Below are positions 58,536 to 64,000 of a DNA stretch of 64,000 nt, piece after piece. Made by a program: the position numbers and the translations under genes. The stretch spans positions 1 through 64,000 of the forward strand of contig CALKHP010000060.1 in the NCBI GenBank assembly GCA_937988775.1, written 5' to 3'. The notes beneath the pieces are model-generated. The model made no database searches and was not told the DNA's origin. It was given only the letters and a program-made list of their open reading frames with translations. Position 1 is the first letter of the stretch; each line of letters begins with the position of its first letter. The stretch comes from an uncultured Alphaproteobacteria bacterium (lineage in GTDB: Bacteria > Pseudomonadota > Alphaproteobacteria > Rhizobiales > Beijerinckiaceae).

Positions 58536-59554
58536 CGGCAAAACGCTGGGTCAATCGTCCCGAGGGCTCGAATTGGGGCGAGTTCGGCCCCGACGACCAG
58601 ATCGGCAAGCTGAACCTGCTGACGCCGGCGCGGCGCAAGCAGGCGGTCGCCGAGGTGCAGGAAGGCCGTGTCTTCACGCTGAGCCTGCCGCTCGACTATC
58701 CCGGCGGCAATGTGCTGTTCGAGCTGCGCCGCGAGCCGGTCTTCGTGCATGAGAAGCGCGGGCCCGGGCACAATTTCAATTTCCGCATGTCACATGTCTG
58801 CGGCCAGTTCTGCGACGTCGTTTCGGACGACGCCGTGCTGCTCTACCTGCAATATTCGACGCAATGGGACGGCCTGTCCCATGTCGGCCAGATGTTCGAT
58901 GCCAATGGCGACGGCACGCCGGAGAAGGTCTATTACAACGGCTATCGCGGCGGCATCGACATTGTCGGGCCGGATGACGCGAAGGAGGGCTTCGGCGCCA
59001 GGGCGCTCAGCATGGAGGGCTTCGCCACCGCCGGCGTGCAGGGGCGCGGCGTCCTCGTCGACCTGGAAAAGACCTATGGCCGCCAGCGCGCGCTCATCGG
59101 CTATGACGAGTTGATGCGCCAGCTCGACACGCAGAAGGCGACTGTCGAGACCGGGGACTTCATGTGCCTCTATACCGGCTTCGCCGATTTGATTCTGGAA
59201 ATGAACAAGCAGCCCGACAGCGCTGTTCTGGCACGCTCCTGTTCGGTGCTTGACGGGCGCGACGAGCGGTTGCTGAACTGGATCACCGATAGCGGGCTGG
59301 TGGCGATCTGCGCCGACAATTACGCCGTGGAAGCCTATCCGGCGCGGCCGGCGAGCGGCGACAGCTTTCCCGGCCTGCCGCTGCACAACCATTGCCTGTT
59401 CCGGCAAGGCATCCATCTCGGCGAATTGTGGTACTTTGCCGATCTGGCGCGCTGGCTGCGCGAGAACGGTCGCTCGCGCTTCCTGCTCACCGCGCCGCCG
59501 CTCAGGCTGCCGGGCGCGGTCGGCTCGCCCGTAACGCCGATCGCGACGGTGTAA
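58532..59554 (+). CDS. Cyclase-family metal-dependent hydrolase
   Basis: A 340-residue member of the cyclase/kynurenine-formamidase-like family. Recognisable parts are WGEFGPDDQIGKLNLLTPARRKQAV, FTLSLPLDYPGGN, and the metal-site region YSTQWDGLSHVGQMFD, with a later VLVDLEKTYGRQ and AVEAYPARP...LPLHNHCLFRQGIHLGE. Family members hydrolyse amide or C-C bonds of cyclic ketones and imides using divalent metal. Coupled to the PRISE reductase by a 4-bp overlap, it is a candidate ring-opening step. GGGGAGGAA precedes ATG 58532. Confidence 0.88.
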   Translation: MTAKRWVNRPEGSNWGEFGPDDQIGKLNLLTPARRKQAVAEVQEGRVFTLSLPLDYPGGNVLFELRREPVFVHEKRGPGHNFNFRMSHVCGQFCDVVSDDAVLLYLQYSTQWDGLSHVGQMFDANGDGTPEKVYYNGYRGGIDIVGPDDAKEGFGARALSMEGFATAGVQGRGVLVDLEKTYGRQRALIGYDELMRQLDTQKATVETGDFMCLYTGFADLILEMNKQPDSAVLARSCSVLDGRDERLLNWITDSGLVAICADNYAVEAYPARPASGDSFPGLPLHNHCLFRQGIHLGELWYFADLARWLRENGRSRFLLTAPPLRLPGAVGSPVTPIATV

Positions 59555-59624
59555 GCGTCAGGCAGGTCGTTAGGGGAATCGGCGATCGATATTGTTCAGA
59601 TCGATGCCTGCCGCCTGGGCGGTG

Positions 59625-60200
59625 TCAACGAGGTGCTGGCGGTGATGCTGATGGCAGCATGCGCCGCAACACGTCATCGTGTCGGAAAAAGTGGTGATAG
59701 AGCGCTGCCGTGACGTGCAGCCCAATCAGCGCGAGCAGCGCCCACATCATGTAGGTGTGAATATCTCCGGCAGTGAGTGCCCAGCGGGCTTTCGGGGCGG
59801 CGATGCTGGGGAGCGGAATGAGGCCGAACACGTTGACCGAGAGCGAATGAGCGGAGGCAGAAGCCCAGCCGAGAAACGGTCCGATCAGCAGGATCAAATA
59901 GAACAGGCCGTGCGTCACACTCGCTGACCAGCGCTCCCAACCCATCAGGCCAGGCGTGTCCAGCGGGACGGGATGGCGCAGGCGCAGCGCCAGCCGGATC
60001 GCCATGACAACAAAAATGACCACGCCAAGCGTAAAATGCCGGGCGATGAGCGGTTCGAGTACCGTATCGCGCCCGATGCCGGGCATCAGGATGGCGACCA
60101 CGAACTGCGCCAGGACCAGCAATACAATCAGCCAGTGCAGGGCTTTTGCGGCGACGCTATAGCCTGATGCCAGCGATCGAGAAGCGTTGTCGTGCTGCAT
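59625..60200 (-). CDS. Cytochrome b561 family protein
   Basis: A 191-residue membrane di-haem b-type cytochrome with four TM helices. Haem-ligand histidines are visible in VAAKALHWLIVLLV, LIARHFTLGVVIFV and LIGLHVTAALYHHFFRHDD, and the GDIHTYMMWALL helix contributes another. Bacterial CybB-type proteins oxidise superoxide at the periplasmic face and pass electrons to ubiquinone. It is transcribed after the TPMT gene on the same strand (37 bp gap), and convergent with the catabolic operon. Confidence 0.92.
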   Translation of the reverse strand: MQHDNASRSLASGYSVAAKALHWLIVLLVLAQFVVAILMPGIGRDTVLEPLIARHFTLGVVIFVVMAIRLALRLRHPVPLDTPGLMGWERWSASVTHGLFYLILLIGPFLGWASASAHSLSVNVFGLIPLPSIAAPKARWALTAGDIHTYMMWALLALIGLHVTAALYHHFFRHDDVLRRMLPSASPPAPR

Positions 60201-60237
60201 CGATGCACTCCAATGTCGGCCGCATGGATGTGAAGCC

Positions 60238-60897
60238 TCAGGCGCGATGCTCCAGCCGATAGACGCTCGTGCTCATGCGGGTGAGGCCGCGCGCGACGAA
60301 CTTCGGCTCCTGCGCCAGGATATCGCGCTCATCCAGGCTCTGGAGCGTCCAGCGCTCGCCATACAGGGTGCCGACTTCGGCCTGGCTGACGGCAAAGGGC
60401 GGCCCGTCCATTTCGTGTTGCGGATAATCGATGGTCAGCAGCAGGCCACGGCAGCGCTCGGGCAACCGCCCATAGACCTCCGCGACGTAGCGCGGCCGCA
60501 TGGCGGGCGGCAGGGCGACCAGTGCCGCACGGTCGTAGACGCCGGTGCAGCCGGCCAGGGTCGCCGCATCCAGATTGAATATATCGCCGCAGATCACCTC
60601 GATATTGCCGGCGACGTGGTGCCGCCCGAGCGACGAGTCGCGGCTCGTCGGCGTGAGCCGGTTCTCGGTGAAAAATTGCGCGACGGCCACGGCCGACAAC
60701 TCGACGGCGAGCACGCGATGCCCCTGGCTCGCGAGCCAGATGATGTCGAGGGACTTGCCCGCCAGAGGGACCAGAACCCGGCTGCCGGCCGGTAGCGCCA
60801 GACTGGGCCAGTGTTTTTGCAGCAAGGGCATCACGCGGGCTTGGTGAAAGCCGATTTGCCCGTCACGCCAGCGCTGTAACCAGAATTCCGTGTCCAT
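60238..60897 (-). CDS. tpm: Thiopurine S-methyltransferase
   Basis: A 219-residue SAM-dependent methyltransferase. The start MDTEFWLQRWRDGQIGFHQ and the SAM-binding RVLVPLAGKSLDIIWLASQGHRVLAVELS are diagnostic of bacterial TPMT, followed by GDIFNLDAATLAGCTGVYDRAALVALP. Bacterial Tpm methylates thiols and also selenium and tellurium oxyanions, giving metalloid resistance. It is followed by cytochrome b561 and preceded by a methionine-rich exported protein gene on the same strand. Confidence 0.95.
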   Translation of the reverse strand: MDTEFWLQRWRDGQIGFHQARVMPLLQKHWPSLALPAGSRVLVPLAGKSLDIIWLASQGHRVLAVELSAVAVAQFFTENRLTPTSRDSSLGRHHVAGNIEVICGDIFNLDAATLAGCTGVYDRAALVALPPAMRPRYVAEVYGRLPERCRGLLLTIDYPQHEMDGPPFAVSQAEVGTLYGERWTLQSLDERDILAQEPKFVARGLTRMSTSVYRLEHRA

Positions 60898-61012
60898 GAT
60901 CTCTCCCCGACGCCATCGACCGCGGTCGAAGAAGCACGTGGCGTTCAGCCCGGGCGGCGCAACGACGCCCGTCCCGCCGGTGCGATCGATCGCAGGCCCG
61001 CAATCGCGGCGA

Positions 61013-61429
61013 TTACGGGTTGACTGCGATCTGATCCGCGTATTTGGCGAGAATTTCGCCGACCTTCTGCATGATCTCGGCCTGCATCTTCAGTTGCAGC
61101 TTTTCATTGCCGGCGGGGAGTTGGGGCATCATAGCGCCACCCATCATGCCGCCCATCGCGCCGCGTCGCATCATACCGTCCATCATGCCGCCGCCCATCA
61201 TGGCGCCATGCTGCATCATGCGGCCATCCATCATGCCGCAGCTCATCGCACCGTCCGAGGCGGGGCGCTTCTGCATCATGTCGCCCTTCATCATGGCGCC
61301 ACCCATCATGCCTTGCGACATCATGTCCGGCTTATCGGGCGCCCCCTGGCTGCCTGCGGCGAGGGCCGGCATGCCGGTGCCAGCGAGCAGGGCGGCGAGA
61401 AGTGCCGCCATCATGTATCTGTTTTTCAT
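61013..61429 (-). CDS. Methionine-rich exported protein
   Basis: A 138-residue protein. Residues 1-25 are a Sec signal peptide. About 30 residues are Met, mostly as MM pairs separated by Gly, Asp, Ala or Arg (MMSQGMMGGAMMKGDMM; GGMMDGMMRRGAMGGMM), with one Cys and one His, then a C-terminal amphipathic helix (KLQLKMQAEIMQKVGEILAKY). Met-rich periplasmic proteins bind Cu(I) or Ag(I) or act as oxidant sinks. No named family is recognised. AGGA 8 nt before ATG 61429 supports the start. Confidence 0.8.
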   Translation of the reverse strand: MKNRYMMAALLAALLAGTGMPALAAGSQGAPDKPDMMSQGMMGGAMMKGDMMQKRPASDGAMSCGMMDGRMMQHGAMMGGGMMDGMMRRGAMGGMMGGAMMPQLPAGNEKLQLKMQAEIMQKVGEILAKYADQIAVNP

Positions 61430-61592
61430 CTGAAATTCCTGAATAATGCGAACCTGGGTCCGCCAGCCAGTCTAGTCCCGCGTGCCGTGGCTTCACAAGG
61501 ATACCTTGGTCCGGATGGCCGCCGCCCCGATCGGAGCGCTAACGTCGGTTTGCCGCCGATGCGTCGTGACGGCGCATTTTGGGGGAATCATC

Positions 61593-62018
61593 ATGAGCGA
61601 TACGCCCGCGCTGGGGGACTGGATCATCGAGCAGGTCTCCGACGCCCTGATCTACGCCGATAGCGCCGGCAATATCGTGCGCTGGAATGCGGCGGCCAGC
61701 CGGTTGTTCGGCTACGGCGCGGCCGAAGCCTTGGGCGCCAGCCTGGACCTGATCATTCCCGAGCACCTGCGCGCCGCGCACTGGGCCGGCTTCAACGCGG
61801 CTATCGCCAGCGGCAACACGAGGCTGCTCGGACGCCCGACGCTGACGCGTGCGGTGGGCAAGGGCGGCCGGAAGCTCTATGTCGAAATGACCTTCGCGCT
61901 CGTCAAGGACCCGGCCGGCGTCGCCATTGGCTCGGTCGCCATGGCACGCGACGCGACCGAGCGGGTCGAAAAGGAGCGCGCCGCCCGTAGCGCCGCTGCG
62001 CCGCGCCACGGCGCATGA
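61593..62018 (+). CDS. Single PAS-domain protein
   Basis: A 141-residue stand-alone PAS sensor. The PAS fold spans about residues 8-128: IIEQVSDALIYADSAGNIVRWNAAASRLFGYGAAEALGASLDLIIPEHLR, then the PAC part KLYVEMTFALVKDPAGVAIGSVAMARDATERVE. No output domain follows; the protein ends in a short basic tail. Such proteins signal through a partner kinase or may be remnants of a larger receptor. GGGGGAATCATC precedes ATG 61593. Confidence 0.88.
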   Translation: MSDTPALGDWIIEQVSDALIYADSAGNIVRWNAAASRLFGYGAAEALGASLDLIIPEHLRAAHWAGFNAAIASGNTRLLGRPTLTRAVGKGGRKLYVEMTFALVKDPAGVAIGSVAMARDATERVEKERAARSAAAPRHGA

Positions 62019-62133
62019 CCCTGAATTGCCAGTGGCGCCGACGACTGGCCTGCCACTCAAGGCTCATCCGGCAGCGATGAGCGGCGCGGCTGTCGCGCGC
62101 CGTCTCCGACAACGGGCTCAGGCAACCTTTTAG

Positions 62134-62256
62134 GCCAACCTGTGGACACAGGCAGCGGGATTGGGTTTCGACGCGAAAGTGCTCCGCCGCATTGCCGGCC
62201 TGCGCAAGGAGCAGGAAGAAATCCTCGACCTGTAACTGTCCGCGCTCGGCACGACC
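62134..62256 (+). pseudogene. gapR: Decayed gapR (DUF2312) 3' fragment
   Basis: This frame encodes ANLWTQAAGLGFDAKVLRRI, then AGLRKEQEEILDL, a stop, and LSALGT. It matches the C-terminal half of GapR as I recall it (AEAKGNGFDVKVLKK, then RKQDRAKRQEEDAILDLYLSAIG). About ten residues (the QDRAKRQ region) are deleted and the conserved Tyr codon of LDLYLSA is TAA. A TAG precedes the fragment. GapR is a chromosome-organising DNA-binding protein; this copy is clearly non-functional, so an intact copy should be elsewhere. Confidence 0.8.
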
Positions 62257-62379
62257 GCCCGATCCGATTTACGCCGATTGGTTGCCGGGCGGGTGGATAC
62301 TGGCTGGCTCGATGCAGCGGCCTGTTTCCATATCGAAGCGCAACCGAGCGGGCAGGGGACAGCGCTCCGTGCACCCGGC

Positions 62380-63402
62380 TCAGGTCGGCGCCGTGCCGGT
62401 GCTGCCGCGCACCACGAGGCGGATCGACAGTTCGCGCTGGTGGATGTGGCGGCGCTGCATCGTCGATAGCATGACGTGATCCGCCGCAAGCCGTCCCATT
62501 TCACGGGCCGGAACCTCGAGGGTTGTCAGTTCAGGTGAGGTCAGTTCGGCGATTTCGAGATTGTCGAAGCCGAGGATCGACACCGCATCGGGAACTTTAA
62601 GGCCGCTCTCGGTGCAGTATTTCACCGCGCCGGCCGCGAGGATATCGCTGCCGCAGAACACCGCGGTCGGATGCTCCGCGCCGGAGAACAGCGTCTTCAT
62701 CGCGGCCGCGCCGGCGCTGATATTATAGACGCCCTCCACGACCGGAACGCTTTCGCGCGCGATGCCGGCCTTTGCCAGTTCGTCCAGGAAGCCGATCACC
62801 CGCCCGGCCGCGCGGTCGTTGTCATGCGTGATGCCGGCGATCATCGCGAAACGCCGGTGGCCGAGATCGAGCAGGAAGCGGGCGCCTGTCCGGCCCGCCT
62901 TCTCATTGTCGAAGCCGATCGCCGCGCCTGGCCGGTCGGCCGTGAAGGTATAGGTCAGCACATAGGGGATATGGCGCTGGTTGAGCAGCGCGATGGTCTT
63001 CGGATTGTGGCGCGCGCCGACCAGGATCAGCGCCTCCGCGCCGCGCTCGATCAGCAGCCGGACCTGCTCGAACTCGAAGTCGATATCGTACATCGAGGTG
63101 CTGAGGATCAGCGAGACGTGCTTCTCCGATAACCTGGCCTGGAGACTGTCGACCATCGTGGCATAGATCGCGTGATCGAGCGTCGGAATGACCGCTCCGA
63201 CCAGGCGTGTCTGCATCGAACGTAGGGCCCGGGCCGAGCCGTTGGGAACGTAGCCGAGTTCGGCCGCCGCGCGCAGCACCCTTTCCCGGACCTCGACGCC
63301 AACGCTCGGATTGTCGTTCAGCACGCGGGAGACGGTGGCCGGCGAACACGCCGCAAGCCGGGCCACATCAATCAGTTTCGTTCCATCGGCCCGTGTGGTC
63401 AT
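62380..63402 (-). CDS. LacI family transcriptional regulator
   Basis: A 340-residue LacI/GalR regulator. The HTH and hinge are TKLIDVARLAACSPATVSRVLNDNPSV to YVPNGSARALRS, and the periplasmic-binding-like core has GAVIPTLDHAIYATMVDSLQ, FDNEKAGRTGARFLLDLGHRRFAMIAG and VSILGFDNLEIAELTSPELTTL. Close relatives of this type regulate carbohydrate or aromatic/hydroxy-acid catabolism. It is divergent from a CoA transferase gene 178 bp away and probably controls it. GGGAG precedes ATG 63402. Confidence 0.94.
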   Translation of the reverse strand: MTTRADGTKLIDVARLAACSPATVSRVLNDNPSVGVEVRERVLRAAAELGYVPNGSARALRSMQTRLVGAVIPTLDHAIYATMVDSLQARLSEKHVSLILSTSMYDIDFEFEQVRLLIERGAEALILVGARHNPKTIALLNQRHIPYVLTYTFTADRPGAAIGFDNEKAGRTGARFLLDLGHRRFAMIAGITHDNDRAAGRVIGFLDELAKAGIARESVPVVEGVYNISAGAAAMKTLFSGAEHPTAVFCGSDILAAGAVKYCTESGLKVPDAVSILGFDNLEIAELTSPELTTLEVPAREMGRLAADHVMLSTMQRRHIHQRELSIRLVVRGSTGTAPT

Positions 63403-63580
63403 CCGGTACGATCTCCCTCGTTTCAGAAAGCGAAACAGACACGGTCTATCCATTTCACGATGAAACACAAGCTGGAATAAGGGATAGCATTGACATGAAT
63501 TGCCGGAGCCGCAATAATTTTCACATATCAAGAAAACGATTTCTGATGGCGCCGGCCATGATCGGCGCCAGGAGGGCGGC
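63403..63580. promoter_or_regulatory. Divergent lacI-type/CoA-transferase control region
   Basis: A consensus-like plus-strand promoter, TTGACA (63490-63495)-N17-AATAAT (63513-63518), lies 62 bp before the CoA transferase start. Three dyads share TTTC/GAAA half-sites: 63420-63436 (GTTTC-N7-GAAAC), 63453-63465 (TTTCA-CGA-TGAAA) and 63518-63536 (TTTTC-N9-GAAAA). They are candidate LacI-type operators, although spacing differs among them. Confidence 0.55.
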
Positions 63581-64000
63581 ATGCTGCTCAAGGGCATAAA
63601 GGTCGTGAGCTTCTGTCATTTCCTGCAGGGGCCTGCGGGCGCGCAGTATCTCGCGGATATGGGCGCGGACGTCATCAAGGTCGAGCCGCCGGGCGGCGCC
63701 CATGAGCGGCACTGGTCGGGCGCCGGGGTCTATGTCGAGGGTGTCAGCGGCTTCTTCCTGTGCGCCAACCGCAACAAGCGCTCGATCGCCATCGACCTCA
63801 AGAGCCCGGAAGGCAAGGAGGTCGCCAGCCGGCTGATCGCCGCCGCCGACGTCGTCATGGAGAATTTCAGGCCGGGCGTATTTGCCCGGCTCGGCTTCGA
63901 CCAGGCGACGCTGGACCGGCTCAACCCGAAGCTGATCTTCGCCTCGGCGAGCGGCTTCGGCTCGAGCGGGCCGATGGTGAAGAAGCCCGGCCAGGACATC
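63581..64000 (+). CDS. CaiB/BaiF family CoA transferase, cut by window edge
   Basis: The first 140 codons of a class III CoA transferase; the gene runs off the right edge without a stop. The N-terminal signature LKGIKVVSFCHFLQGPAGAQYLADMGADVIKVE is clear, followed by GFFLCANRNKRSIAIDLKSPEGKEVASRLIAAADVVMENFRPG and IFASASGFGSSGP. AGGAGGG just before ATG 63581 supports the start. It is the second enzyme of this family in the window and lies in a separate, LacI-controlled transcription unit. Confidence 0.92.
   Translation, partial: MLLKGIKVVSFCHFLQGPAGAQYLADMGADVIKVEPPGGAHERHWSGAGVYVEGVSGFFLCANRNKRSIAIDLKSPEGKEVASRLIAAADVVMENFRPGVFARLGFDQATLDRLNPKLIFASASGFGSSGPMVKKPGQDI

Noticed and set aside
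62257..62379. A coding continuation after the gapR fragment
   Set aside because: Open frames exist but give no recognisable similarity, and the stretch abuts the 3' end of the convergent LacI gene.
1..64000. CRISPR array, tRNA, rRNA, integrase, transposase or phage genes
   Set aside because: No regularly spaced direct repeats of CRISPR size, no cloverleaf with CCA-end context noticed, and no mobile-element protein motif in any supported frame. A covariance-model scan was not possible by eye.

Overview
The window is high-GC, gene-dense DNA with no rRNA, tRNA, insertion sequence, CRISPR array or phage gene that I can recognise. Gene content (a PdxH/DnaJ/FabI group, HigBA, Lrp, BioY, OpgH, a Rieske-FAD reductase, a Pls/PosA-type NRPS), alternative GTG/TTG starts, frequent 4-bp ATGA gene overlaps and several families of palindromic intergenic repeats point to an alphaproteobacterium of the Hyphomicrobiales (Rhizobiales), free-living and metabolically versatile. 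This assignment is inference from protein style, not from a marker gene.

Layout. 0-10.3 kb is mostly housekeeping: an SDR with pdxH, a surface lipoprotein, a CbpA-like J-protein, fabI, a histidine phosphatase, a Rieske-FAD reductase, a chemoreceptor, and the folate genes folP-folB-folK. 10.7-14.8 kb is one large gene for a membrane NRPS with the architecture of epsilon-poly-lysine synthetase. 14.9-23.8 kb holds a cupin, a Kef-type antiporter, a secreted unknown, aroC, the higBA toxin-antitoxin pair, an HTH-RibBA fusion, an HDAC-like hydrolase and an L,D-transpeptidase. 23.8-33.6 kb alternates single metabolic genes with repeat arrays: metallophosphoesterase, amidase, MarR, acyl-CoA synthetase, DUF1499 protein, ACT protein with Lrp, MBL hydrolase and bioY.

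33.6-42.7 kb contains an unusual set: a RibA whose RibB half is degenerate, a RibD-C-type reductase divergent from it, and an overlapping trio of BchC-like dehydrogenase, aberrant 6-pyruvoyl-tetrahydropterin-synthase-like protein and GT4 glycosyltransferase. I read this as a candidate pathway to a glycosylated pteridine or flavin-like compound. It also contains opgH, a GlcD-type oxidase and a polysaccharide deacetylase.

42.8-59.6 kb is a catabolic region of two divergent operons. The minus-strand operon encodes a complete Liv-type ABC importer, an acyl-CoA dehydrogenase, a TetR regulator, a phenylacetate-CoA-ligase-like enzyme, a CaiB-type CoA transferase and an SDR. The plus-strand operon encodes a DUF35 protein with a thiolase-like partner, an SDR, a MaoC hydratase, an acyl-CoA dehydrogenase, a PRISE-type enone reductase and a cyclase-family hydrolase. 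Between them lie two copies of an 18-bp dyad (ACATAC-N6-GTATCT), each overlapping a plausible promoter, so both operons are probably controlled by the TetR protein. The substrate is unknown; the enzymes suit a cyclic or branched carboxylic acid or enone.

59.6-64 kb has cytochrome b561, thiopurine methyltransferase, a methionine-rich exported protein, a small PAS protein, a decayed gapR fragment, a LacI regulator and the start of a class III CoA transferase cut by the window edge.
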